A stretch of DNA of 8,977 nt from NCBI GenBank assembly GCA_021734045.1, contig JAIPJR010000089.1, positions 1 through 8,977 of the forward strand, given 5' to 3'. The stretch's first letter is position 1. The number at the start of each line of letters is the position of its first letter. Both the position numbers and the translations under genes were made by a program. This document shows positions 1-7,493 of this stretch, piece by piece. Source of the DNA: Fidelibacterota bacterium (GTDB taxonomy: Bacteria; Fidelibacterota; UBA8477). Below the pieces are notes generated by a model that was given only the letters and a program-made list of their open reading frames with translations, searched no databases and was not told the origin of the DNA.

Positions 1-245
1 ACGCTCAACCCCTTCAGGTTACAGAATATAATAGAGAACAAAATCAAACGCTTCCTCAAACAAACAACGCCCTTGAGCCTAACATTATCCGGTAAGATTT
101 TGAACTAGCTGTGGTTACCTTTTATTATGAGGCAACAGGCGATATAAAATCGGGCGCCTCGTGTAAATAATCCGGACTGTTTTCTCTGTACAATTCACAT
201 CCTGTTAGACTCACCAATGGATGGTTTGTTACAGGATAAAATGGC
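1..245. other. Left-edge region downstream of rsmA, no identified gene
   Basis: No gene is recognised here. Two plus-strand frames are open from the window edge. One runs to a TAG at 106-108 (35 codons, ending SGKILN) and the other to a TAA at 93-95. Either could be the 3' end of a gene converging on rsmA, but both are short enough to arise by chance and they exclude each other. Between about 110 and 245 I see only AT-rich intergenic sequence and a weak 7-bp inverted repeat (199-205 with 231-237) just past the rsmA stop, without a T-tract on the minus strand. Confidence 0.4.
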
Positions 246-1061
246 TTAATACACAGGCTTTTTAAGGCCTTTCCCACCAGTGGCGTCCACCACGGTCTGC
301 GCCAGCAAAAGGTATTGCTCCGGCGTCACGGCATCCGCCCGCAAATCGGCATTCAACACCCGGCTCAAGTCAAAATCAACCGGTAAAACACTGGCCAGAC
401 TATTGCGTAAGGTCTTCCGTCGCTTTTGAAACGCCGAGCGAACAAGCGCCCGGAGGGTGAGATCCAAATTCTTATCCCAATTTTTGTTATCGGTGAACGT
501 CAAACGGATAAATCCCGAATCCACCTCCGGTCGGGGAATAAAAACACCGGGGGAAATATCAAAAAGGTAGCGTACCCGGGCAAACAACCGGGCATAAACG
601 GTCAAAATGCCATAGGCTTTGGTGCCAACCTCCGCCGCCAGCCGACGAGCCATCTCCTTCTGTAAGAGAAAATGGGCGTCCACCAGAACAGGGCGCAACT
701 CAAAGGTTTTGAGAATCAACGGTGAGGAAATGTAGTAGGGCAGGTTCCCCATTAAACGGAAGGGTGTGGGGAGTTTAACCGGTGTCCATTCTAAAAAATC
801 ACCAACGACCCAGGTGAAGTTTTTATGCGCTCTTTTCAGCGGATCCAGAAAAGCGCCCATGCGTTCATCCACCTCTACTGCGTGAATTTGCCTGACCTTT
901 GGGATAAGGAGGTTGGTTAAAACGCCCGTTCCGGGTCCGATTTCCACGACAACATCCTCCGGTTGTGGATTGATTTCCCGGATGATTTTTTCGCGCAATG
1001 CCGGATCCACGAGGAAGTTCTGTCCCCACTTTTTTAATGGACGCGGAAGTGGTTGGCTCAT
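246..1061 (-). CDS. rsmA: 16S rRNA (adenine1518-N6/adenine1519-N6)-dimethyltransferase RsmA (KsgA)
   Basis: RsmA uses S-adenosylmethionine to dimethylate the two adjacent adenines in the helix 45 loop of 16S rRNA, a late checkpoint in 30S subunit maturation in the cytoplasm. The 271-residue product matches the usual family length of about 270. Visible motifs are GQNFL at 13-17, the SAM-binding loop EIGPGTG at 40-46, the acidic ribose-binding E63, GD at 87-88 and the catalytic NLPY at 106-109, followed by YISSPL. The C-terminal half has QKEMARRL, IPRPEVDSGF and RKTLRNSL, all typical of KsgA/Dim1 proteins. The start ATG overlaps the tatD stop as ATGA (1058-1061), indicating translational coupling as last gene of the operon. 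Nothing looks truncated. No clear terminator follows. Identification is secure; kasugamycin sensitivity on loss is family knowledge only. Confidence 0.97.
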   Translation of the reverse strand: MSQPLPRPLKKWGQNFLVDPALREKIIREINPQPEDVVVEIGPGTGVLTNLLIPKVRQIHAVEVDERMGAFLDPLKRAHKNFTWVVGDFLEWTPVKLPTPFRLMGNLPYYISSPLILKTFELRPVLVDAHFLLQKEMARRLAAEVGTKAYGILTVYARLFARVRYLFDISPGVFIPRPEVDSGFIRLTFTDNKNWDKNLDLTLRALVRSAFQKRRKTLRNSLASVLPVDFDLSRVLNADLRADAVTPEQYLLLAQTVVDATGGKGLKKPVY

Positions 1062-1831
1062 AGCCGGAAGAGTTTTTCAGCCGTCCGGGTGGTTTCCCTG
1101 GCAAGATTTTCAATTCCCAAACCACGCAGGTCGGCGATGAATTGTGCAATAGCAGGGATGTATTTGGGTTCATTGGGTTTTTGACCACGAAACGGTGCCG
1201 GTGTCAAAAAGGGCGAGTCAGTCTCCAGCATCAGCCGGTTCAGCGGTATCCGCTGTGCCACTTCCTGCACCAGCCTGTTTTTTTTGAATGTAACCGAGCC
1301 GGTGAAAGAAATATGGTATCCCTTATCCAGCAACGGACTGGCAATGTCCCACGGTGCTGACCAGCAGTGGAGAACGCCTTTAGCATGTGGATGACTTGTT
1401 AATAACTTCACCATATCTGCGTCAGAATTCCGATTGTGTAGTACAATAGACAAATCATTGGATTGGGCTAAATCCAGATGGGCCTGGAGAAATTTCTGCT
1501 GCTGCTCAGGCGGCGCATCATCCCAGTAATAGTCCAGTCCTGTCTCGCCAACGGCCACCACTTTAGGGTGATTCAACATCTCACCGATAATTTGCTCCCA
1601 ATTGTCCGGAATACCCGGCTGCACACAATCATTGGGGTGAATGCCGGCGGCAGCATAAACCTGGGGATAGGTTTCTGCTAACGCAATGGCTCGCTCAGAT
1701 GTGGGAATGTCAATACCGATGCAAATGACACGCTCTACACCCACATCCGCTGCAGCATCCAACACCTCATCAATGCGGTGGGTGAAGGTGTCCAGATTCA
1801 AATGGCAATGTGTGTCGATATATTTAGACAT
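1058..1831 (-). CDS. tatD: TatD-family metal-dependent hydrolase/DNase
   Basis: This is a TatD family member, a cytoplasmic TIM-barrel metallohydrolase. Characterised members act as 3'-5' exonucleases or D-aminoacyl-tRNA deacylases (family knowledge); the substrate here is not readable from sequence. The 257 residues match the usual 255-265. Metal-site residues are all present: H8 and H10 in DTHCHL, E96 in GETGLDYYW, H132 in VLHNRN, H155 in GVLHCWSA and D205 in LETDSPFLTP, followed by the family signature RGQKPNEP. The ATG at 1831 gives the normal short N-terminus (MSKYIDTHCH), although no strong Shine-Dalgarno sequence precedes it, which suggests coupling to the small ORF ending 18 nt upstream. 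It overlaps rsmA by four bases. The tatD-rsmA pairing is common in bacteria. A YcfH/YabD-type role is the closest assignment. Confidence 0.95.
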   Translation of the reverse strand: MSKYIDTHCHLNLDTFTHRIDEVLDAAADVGVERVICIGIDIPTSERAIALAETYPQVYAAAGIHPNDCVQPGIPDNWEQIIGEMLNHPKVVAVGETGLDYYWDDAPPEQQQKFLQAHLDLAQSNDLSIVLHNRNSDADMVKLLTSHPHAKGVLHCWSAPWDIASPLLDKGYHISFTGSVTFKKNRLVQEVAQRIPLNRLMLETDSPFLTPAPFRGQKPNEPKYIPAIAQFIADLRGLGIENLARETTRTAEKLFRL

Positions 1832-1849
1832 ATATGCAGCGCGGTATGT

Positions 1850-2041
1850 TTAAAAGGGGCGTTGGTGATGCGAGCTGGTTGGCGCCGGGGAAAAAGCCTT
1901 CACTGCCGCCAAAATTATCAATCCCAGACTCCCGAGCCGGACACCAACACCTATCAGGACCGGAATGATTTTGTGGAGCCGAAAAATGGGAATTGCCAAC
2001 CCGGCGGTGAATAGTATGACGGCGGTTTTCCAGCGGGGCAT
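1850..2041 (-). CDS. Small hydrophobic (probable membrane) protein, unknown function
   Basis: I do not recognise this 63-residue product. It lies between metG and tatD on the same strand, 34 nt after the metG stop and 18 nt before the tatD start, so it is placed like an operon member. The sequence is strongly hydrophobic: a first segment at about 7-20 (AVILFTAGLAIPIF), a short basic turn (RLHK, 21-24), and a second segment at about 25-47 that contains an unusual central Arg35. The tail is polar and rich in Ser, Pro and His. The basic N-terminus (MPRWK) and basic turn give no clear topology prediction. The ATG at 2041 has only a weak purine stretch (AAGAG) upstream. Position and amphipathic logic support a real gene; an overlapping frame (1824-2051) reads as a non-hydrophobic shadow. 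It could also be chance coding in a spacer. Confidence 0.6.
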   Translation of the reverse strand: MPRWKTAVILFTAGLAIPIFRLHKIIPVLIGVGVRLGSLGLIILAAVKAFSPAPTSSHHQRPF

Positions 2042-2075
2042 TGCGTTTCAACTCTTACAATATTGAGGATTTAGG

Positions 2076-3989
2076 TTAGCGAACCTGTGAACCGTTTTTC
2101 ACGGGCTTTATGGGAACAAGCGGTGCCACCGTTTTACTATCGTCAGCGGCCAGAATCATACCCCGTGAAATTTCACCCCGGATTTTGGCTGGTTTTAAAT
2201 TGGCGATAATGGTGATTTGCTTTCCCACCAACTCGTTCGGATTGAAATAGTCGGCGATCCCGGCAATAACCTGTCGCTGCTCGTTCCCCAGATCGACCTT
2301 GAGTTTCAGCAGGCGATCGGCATTGGGGTGTTTTTCGGCGGCAACGATAGTCACCGTCCGCAAATCCAGTTTTTCAAAATCTTCGAATGTCACCTCCGGT
2401 TTTAAAGCCGTGCCTTTCTTCTCTTCCGAAGCCGATTTTTCCTCTGTTTCATCGGTTGATTCGGCTGCTTTATCGATGCGCGGGAACAGTCCGGCGGTGG
2501 CTTTCACCGATGCGCCCACCTGCAAAAACCCCCATTCAAACCAACCTTCACCATTGGGAAAAGCACCCGCCGGGACACCAAAAATATCAAATAATTCCAA
2601 AATCTTGGCAGGCATAACCGGATGCAATGCGCTGGCCGCCAACCGTAATGCCTCTGCTGTGGTGTACAGAATGCCACCAGCCCGTACCGGATCGGTTTTC
2701 ACAACCTTCCAGGGGGCCTGCGTGTCCATGTAGCGATTAATTTCCCGCAGCATTTCCAATACCCGCTCGATGGCATTATTGATTTTCAATTCATCAACTT
2801 CTCCATCCACCAATGCTTTCAGCGCCAGGGCTTTTTCCGTGATGTCCGCATCTTCCGGTGTGGGATCGTCATTACCCGGTAAGTTCCCCTCGAAAAAGCG
2901 CCCCACCAACTTGGTAACCCTATTCACCAGATTGCCCAGATCATTGGCCAGGTCAGAATTGTAGCGCGTAATGAAAATCTCCTCGGTAAAACTGGCGTCC
3001 TGACCCGGGGTCATTTCACGCATGAGAAAATAACGCAGCGCATCCACGCTGTATTTATCCGCAAGATCCAGTGGCCGCACCACATTGCCCAGAGATTTTG
3101 ACATTTTGGCGGAACCAATCAGCCACCAGCCATGGGCGAAAATGGTTTTTGGCAGCGGGAGTCCGGCGGCCATAAGCATGGTGGGCCAATACACCGCGTG
3201 GGTTGTGAGAATATCTTTTCCAATCAGATGATAGTCCACTGGCCACCATTTTTTAAACCGTTTCGAGTCCTGGGGATACCCCACACCGGTGATGTAGTTG
3301 GTGAGGGCGTCGAACCACACATAGGTGACATAATCCGGGTCGAACGGCAGGTCAATGCCCCAGCTCAATCGGGATTTGGGGCGGGAAATGCACAAATCAC
3401 CTAACGGCTGGCGCAGAAATCCCAGCACTTCATTGCGGCGGAAATCCGGTTGGATGAACTGAGGATTGTCGTGGATATAATCAATGAGTTGCTGCTGAAA
3501 TTCGGACATTTTGAAGAAGTAATTGGTCTCGGAAAGCCGTTTAACCTCCCGCCAATCCCCTTCCTCGTACTCTTTGTCGGTCAAAAACCGCTCTTCCGCC
3601 ACCGAGTACCAGCCTTCGTATGTATCGCGGTAGATGTAGCCTTCATCCCAAAGTTTCTGCAGCAGATATTTCACTACCTCAATGTGATTTTCATCGGTGG
3701 TGCGGATGAAATAGTCGTGGGAAATATTTAGCTTTTCCCATTTGTCCTGAAAGCGAACCACGTATTCATCACAATGCTGCTTCGGGTCCACCTGGCGTTT
3801 TTCGGCCGCCTGCTGAACTTTTTGGCCGTGTTCGTCCGTGCCGGTCAAGAAAAAAGTCCGCTCACCACGATCCCGGTGGTAGCGGGCTAGTACATCAGCA
3901 AGGATTGTTGTATAGGCGTGTCCGATATGGGGCTCGTCATTCACATAATAAATCGGCGTGGTTACATAAAACCGGGGTTTCGCACTCAC
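2076..3989 (-). CDS. metG: Methionyl-tRNA synthetase (MetG2-type) with C-terminal tRNA-binding domain
   Basis: This class I enzyme charges tRNA-Met and initiator tRNA with methionine using ATP in the cytoplasm. The 637 residues show the catalytic HIGH motif at 21-24, the methionine-pocket region FLTGTDEHGQKV at 47-58, and KMSKS at 295-299. In the connective-peptide region (about 125-160, GWYSVAEERFLTDKE) the paired zinc-binding cysteines of E. coli MetG are absent, as in the Bacillus-type zinc-free subclass. The anticodon-binding helical domain spans about 335-480 and contains the conserved N(R)YMDTQAPW. A charged linker at 508-530 joins an EMAP/Trbp111-like tRNA-binding domain (about 534-637: FEDFEKLDLRTV, HPNADRLLKLKVDLG, VAGIA-type core) that usually mediates dimerisation. 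The start is GTG at 3989, overlapping the ricT stop as GTGA. Identification is secure. Confidence 0.97.
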   Translation of the reverse strand: MSAKPRFYVTTPIYYVNDEPHIGHAYTTILADVLARYHRDRGERTFFLTGTDEHGQKVQQAAEKRQVDPKQHCDEYVVRFQDKWEKLNISHDYFIRTTDENHIEVVKYLLQKLWDEGYIYRDTYEGWYSVAEERFLTDKEYEEGDWREVKRLSETNYFFKMSEFQQQLIDYIHDNPQFIQPDFRRNEVLGFLRQPLGDLCISRPKSRLSWGIDLPFDPDYVTYVWFDALTNYITGVGYPQDSKRFKKWWPVDYHLIGKDILTTHAVYWPTMLMAAGLPLPKTIFAHGWWLIGSAKMSKSLGNVVRPLDLADKYSVDALRYFLMREMTPGQDASFTEEIFITRYNSDLANDLGNLVNRVTKLVGRFFEGNLPGNDDPTPEDADITEKALALKALVDGEVDELKINNAIERVLEMLREINRYMDTQAPWKVVKTDPVRAGGILYTTAEALRLAASALHPVMPAKILELFDIFGVPAGAFPNGEGWFEWGFLQVGASVKATAGLFPRIDKAAESTDETEEKSASEEKKGTALKPEVTFEDFEKLDLRTVTIVAAEKHPNADRLLKLKVDLGNEQRQVIAGIADYFNPNELVGKQITIIANLKPAKIRGEISRGMILAADDSKTVAPLVPIKPVKNGSQVR

Positions 3990-4963
3990 TGACTTTTCCT
4001 CCGGGAGTCTTCCGCCATCTGGGTCAGGATTGTTTTCACTTGATTCAGCTCCAGCATCTCTGTGGCGCCATTTTCGAACGCCACGGTGACTCTGCGATTT
4101 AAAATGTCATTAGAACAAATTGTGCCGATACCATTGGGAAGTTCTACCGGAATACCCGGCGAGGGAAAATCTTTCAGCGATTCGGCATAAAAATCCCATT
4201 CAAACCGCAGGCAGCACTTTAATTTTCCACAGGCACCACTGAGCTTGGAGGGATTAATGGGGAGATTCTGATCCTTGGCGTATTGGGTGTTGATGGGTTC
4301 GAAACCTTCCATGAACCGTGTGCAACACAATTCCTGTCCACAAGATCCCACACCACCGATGCGACGCGCTTCATCACGGGCACCGATTTGGCGCATCTCA
4401 ATCCGGGTTCGGAAAATAGAGGCCAGGTCTTTCACCAATTGGCGAAAATCCACCCGCTCATCAGCTGTGTAGAAAAAGGTGATTTTTTTACGGTCGAACT
4501 GATATTCCACATCCACCAGCTTCATATTGAGTCCATGGTGTTGCACCAACTGCTCACATTCCACCAGAGCTGCATCTTCCGCTTTACGGTTTTCCATCAA
4601 TCGATTGATTTCTTCATGGTTGGCAACACGCAGGATGCGCCGAACAACACCATTAGTGGAATCCGAATCTGTATCTGCTTCGTGGTTGCCGTTTCCGTTT
4701 CCGGAATGCGCCGGCTCCGCAAGCGCGGGTCCTGTGGTTTTGATGCTGTTACCGTTGCCCTTTTCACCGGACTTTTCCTGACAATTACCATCGCAATTGC
4801 CCTTTCCGCAGCCCCGGGTACGAATTGTACCCAAGTCCAGTCCACTCTCTACTTCCACCACCGCATAGTCACCGGCCCGTAGGCCGGTCTCGGTATCGTT
4901 CAGAAATATTTCACGGCGATTGCCTTTGAATTCGACTTTTACAAATAATTCATCTATCAACAT
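3986..4963 (-). CDS. ricT: PSP1-domain protein RicT/YaaT family, with a cysteine-bearing insertion
   Basis: In Bacillus subtilis, RicT (YaaT) forms an Fe-S-containing complex with RicA and RicF that promotes RNase Y-dependent mRNA maturation (family knowledge). No ricA or ricF is seen here. The PSP1 core shows VVEVESGLDLGTI at 35-47 and the paired signatures CGQELCC (208-214) and CGKLKCC (245-251), giving two C-x4-CC clusters expected to bind a cluster or metal. At 325 residues it is longer than YaaT (about 275). The excess is a low-complexity Gly/Asn/Ser-rich insertion at about 51-105 that begins with extra cysteines C52, C57 and C61. The ATG at 4963 has a good Shine-Dalgarno AGGAAG seven bases upstream. 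It lies 83 nt after holB and overlaps metG. The insertion is the odd feature. Family assignment is strong; biochemical role outside Firmicutes is uncertain. Confidence 0.92.
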   Translation of the reverse strand: MLIDELFVKVEFKGNRREIFLNDTETGLRAGDYAVVEVESGLDLGTIRTRGCGKGNCDGNCQEKSGEKGNGNSIKTTGPALAEPAHSGNGNGNHEADTDSDSTNGVVRRILRVANHEEINRLMENRKAEDAALVECEQLVQHHGLNMKLVDVEYQFDRKKITFFYTADERVDFRQLVKDLASIFRTRIEMRQIGARDEARRIGGVGSCGQELCCTRFMEGFEPINTQYAKDQNLPINPSKLSGACGKLKCCLRFEWDFYAESLKDFPSPGIPVELPNGIGTICSNDILNRRVTVAFENGATEMLELNQVKTILTQMAEDSRRKSQ

Positions 4964-4970
4964 GAATTGG

Positions 4971-4976
4971 CTTCCT
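4971..4976 (-). promoter_or_regulatory. Shine-Dalgarno sequence of ricT
   Basis: On the minus strand AGGAAG lies seven bases before the ricT ATG at 4963. It is the best-matched ribosome binding site in the cluster, and it supports that start in the one loose (83-nt) intergenic gap. The rest of that gap (4977-5046) shows no clear hairpin or promoter boxes. Confidence 0.65.
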
Positions 4977-5046
4977 GCGACGTTATCTGACCATTTATGA
5001 TGAACAGCATGTAAATATTATCAGTACGTGAATCGATGCTTCTAAC

Positions 5047-6177
5047 TTACTGCTGATACTCTTTTTGTGATTCTCTTGCCATCTGTCTTAGTTCAAAAAA
5101 TAATCGCGTTAATGCAAGAGGAAAATAGACTTTCCGGTTCAGCGCATCCTTGCAGCGTTCAACCCGATTGACTGCTTCCCGGGCATTAAAATGGGGCGAC
5201 CAGGCGACAAGCGCGTCCCGCTCCTCCTGCCAAATCATCTGCCCCCCTTCCCGGATACCGACCTCTACATCCCGGAGAAAAAGGATGAGTACGGAAAGGA
5301 TTTGTTGCAGCGTCTCTTCAGCAAGAGATTTGTCAGTCAATTGCTTCACCAGAACCTGTACATCGTGATACCGTTTGGAGAGCATCACTTTTACAATCTG
5401 TCGCAGCATGTCCAGCCATTTTCGCTCAGTATCAGCAGCGTAATATTCTGCCTGGCGGACATTCCCCTGGGAGAGCCGGGCAAGAACATGGGCTTCCGGA
5501 CCGGGCAGCTCGAACTGCTTCTCCAGATGTTCCTGCAGGTCAACCTGGGCAATAGGCGGAATGCGGTAGTATTGACAGCGAGACAAAATGGTGGTGGGGA
5601 TGCGATCGGGATAAGCAGTGGTGAGGATGAAAACGGTGCGTTCCGGCGGCTCTTCCAGAATTTTCAGCAAGGCATTGAAAGCCGCGTCGTTCATCTTGTG
5701 AGTTTCCATAATTACTACGGTTTTGGTGATGCCCGGGTTCATACTCAGATAGATATCCTGCCGCAATTTCCGAATGCTGGAGATGCGGATGTTATTGGCG
5801 CCGGGCAGCTGGAGCGGTTGATACGGATTTTTTGCTTTGTCGGCGATAGCTGACCGCAAGTCATCCATGTCACTCTCTTTGAATCCCTTGTAGGGATCCG
5901 AATCAGCAGAGCTCTTGCTTTTGTCGGGAAGGGCAAAAATAAGGTGCAATGCCGTGTGTTCCAGCAACCGGTATTGGTGGCAGGCGGGGCATTCACCACA
6001 GGGTTTATCACCCTCGCCGGTGCAATTGAGCATGGCGGCGAATTGCAGTGCCAGGGCGTCTTTCCCGGAACCTTCGGGACCGGTAAACAGATGGGAATGT
6101 CCCAGGCGAGCGGAGTTCAGTAAATTGTGTAATCGCCTGAGGAAATCATCCTGACCAATAATGGGGAAAAGTTTCAT
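5047..6177 (-). CDS. holB: DNA polymerase III delta' subunit (clamp loader)
   Basis: This AAA+ family protein is the delta' subunit of the clamp loader that places the beta sliding clamp on DNA. The 376 residues begin with the family opening FPIIGQDDFLRRL, then the P-loop-like GPEGSGKD at 33-40 and the zinc-binding set C52, C60, C63 and C66. The conserved helix NALLKILEEPPE lies at 168-179, the sensor/SRC region at 183-202 (FILTTAYPDRIPTTILSRC). The all-helical C-terminal domain follows (about 250-370). The Walker A lysine is followed by Asp instead of Ser/Thr, and the Walker B position reads VVIMETHKM (154-162) rather than a DE pair, so ATP hydrolysis is unlikely, as expected for delta' rather than DnaX. 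It starts 10 nt after the envC-like gene, with AGG preceding the ATG. Its ricT neighbour supports the assignment. Confidence 0.93.
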   Translation of the reverse strand: MKLFPIIGQDDFLRRLHNLLNSARLGHSHLFTGPEGSGKDALALQFAAMLNCTGEGDKPCGECPACHQYRLLEHTALHLIFALPDKSKSSADSDPYKGFKESDMDDLRSAIADKAKNPYQPLQLPGANNIRISSIRKLRQDIYLSMNPGITKTVVIMETHKMNDAAFNALLKILEEPPERTVFILTTAYPDRIPTTILSRCQYYRIPPIAQVDLQEHLEKQFELPGPEAHVLARLSQGNVRQAEYYAADTERKWLDMLRQIVKVMLSKRYHDVQVLVKQLTDKSLAEETLQQILSVLILFLRDVEVGIREGGQMIWQEERDALVAWSPHFNAREAVNRVERCKDALNRKVYFPLALTRLFFELRQMARESQKEYQQ

Positions 6178-6187
6178 AGCCTGAATA

Positions 6188-7420
6188 TTAGCGCCTCAGC
6201 CAGTCCTGGGGATTTAACTTGTTGTTATCCGCCCAAATTTCAAAATGAAGCTTATAGCCGTCGTAGGAACCGGAATTACTGACCACGGCAATAGTTTCTC
6301 CGCTCACCACATAATCCGTTGCGCTGATGCGCACGTCATCCACATGGGCATATACGGAGTAAAACCCACCCCCGTGGTCCACGATAAGTGTATTGCCGAA
6401 ACCGGGAATCCAGGTGATGGCTACCACGATTCCGTCCATGACCACCTTCACCGGCATCCCCTTTCCGGCGGCAATATCAATACCCGGATTATCCATGACG
6501 GTTTTCAGGCGGGTGTTACGCTGGAGACCAAACTTGGCAGTTACTCTCCCATCTACAGGCCAAGGCAGCCTGCCCTTCATGCTGGCGAATTTCGTGGCGG
6601 CCTGCCGCTCGCTGGTGCCGCGCCTCCGGGCTAATTCGGCCAGGCGGCGCTGTTTTTCCCGTTCCAGTCCGGCGATAATTTTTTCCAACTCACTGGCCGC
6701 TTCCTTTTTTTGCTGCAACTCCTGTTTCAATGAGGAAGCAGACTGGCGGATGCGCTTTAATTCCCGTGCTTTTTCCGTCTGACTGCGCAGTAATTGCTTC
6801 TCAGTGGCAGCCTCCTCTTCCAGGCTGGCGGCGACCTGGGCCAGGCGCAACTCCAGTTTTGCTTTGGCAGCGTCGGTATCTCTCAGGGTGCGATGAATCT
6901 GATTCAGTAGATTGGCTTCCGCCTGGTGGAGGGCTTTCAAATAATACATGCGCTGAAATGCCTGGGAGAGGTCGGCGGCACTCATGACCAATTGCCAATC
7001 TTCCCGGGTGCCCATTTTGTACACATTTACCACACGGGTTGCATACCGTCGGCGCAGCATGGCCATTTTTTCCTGGTTGGCGGAAATGGTGGCCTGGAGG
7101 AGGTTGATTTGCTTTTGTTTCAATTCCCGTTCCCGTACCAGTTCCCGTTTCAACTGCTTAATCAGTGAAATTTGCCGGTCCAGGCTGTTGAGATTGGAGA
7201 TGGCGTCTTTTTCGGAGCGCTGGGTACGGGAGAGTTTTTGGGATATGGATTTGATTTCAGCCCGGATGTTCTCCAGTTCGCTGGATTTGCTCTGAATGCG
7301 TTTGTCGAAATCGTCCGTCTGACCAAAACCGAAGGGGCCAATAATCAGGAACACTAAAAGGGCGAGGTATATCCGGTGTCCATGTCGATTTCGATGTTCA
7401 TATGGCATGTGTCGTCTCAC
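6188..7420 (-). CDS. envC: EnvC-like murein hydrolase activator (degenerate LytM/M23 domain)
   Basis: This exported coiled-coil protein likely activates septal amidases during daughter-cell separation. A basic N-terminus and hydrophobic stretch (about 17-33, YLALLVFLIIGPFGFG) form a signal peptide with no lipobox. Long coiled coils rich in Lys, Glu, Gln and Arg cover about 37-270, then comes the LytM/M23 domain at about 285-410 (LPWPVDGRVTAKFG, GIDIAAGKGMPV, FYSVYAHVDD, LHFEIWADNNKLNPQDWL). Zinc ligands are partly lost: Asn311 replaces the first His, D315 and H359 remain, and the HxH motif reads K390-L-H392. That pattern fits non-catalytic EnvC. The reading frame begins with GTG at 7420; an ATG four codons later (7408) is an equally good start, and neither has a strong ribosome binding site. 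It is the first gene of the minus-strand cluster. Family confidence is high; the activator role is inferred. Confidence 0.9.
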   Translation of the reverse strand: MRRHMPYEHRNRHGHRIYLALLVFLIIGPFGFGQTDDFDKRIQSKSSELENIRAEIKSISQKLSRTQRSEKDAISNLNSLDRQISLIKQLKRELVRERELKQKQINLLQATISANQEKMAMLRRRYATRVVNVYKMGTREDWQLVMSAADLSQAFQRMYYLKALHQAEANLLNQIHRTLRDTDAAKAKLELRLAQVAASLEEEAATEKQLLRSQTEKARELKRIRQSASSLKQELQQKKEAASELEKIIAGLEREKQRRLAELARRRGTSERQAATKFASMKGRLPWPVDGRVTAKFGLQRNTRLKTVMDNPGIDIAAGKGMPVKVVMDGIVVAITWIPGFGNTLIVDHGGGFYSVYAHVDDVRISATDYVVSGETIAVVSNSGSYDGYKLHFEIWADNNKLNPQDWLRR

Positions 7421-7493
7421 AGTGGGGTAAATATCCCTGCTGAGTCAGCGATGGTAAAGGGAAAGTTTCAGGCCGACAGGACACGGATTACAT

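Noticed and set aside
199-237. ATCCTGT/ACAGGAT inverted repeat as an rsmA terminator
   Set aside because: Only 7 bp with a 25-base loop, and no T-tract follows it on the minus strand.
1824-2051. Alternative 75-residue minus frame overlapping the small membrane ORF
   Set aside because: It is polar and irregular in composition, overlaps the tatD start, and lacks the clear hydrophobic pattern of the 1850-2041 frame.
4283-4882. 199-residue plus-strand open frame
   Set aside because: It lies entirely antisense to ricT, whose conserved cysteine motifs and good ribosome binding site prove the minus strand codes; the plus frame shows no recognisable domain.
5191-5853. 220-residue plus-strand open frame
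   Set aside because: It is antisense to holB, which has clear family motifs across the same bases; the plus product looks like a shadow without coherent domain structure.
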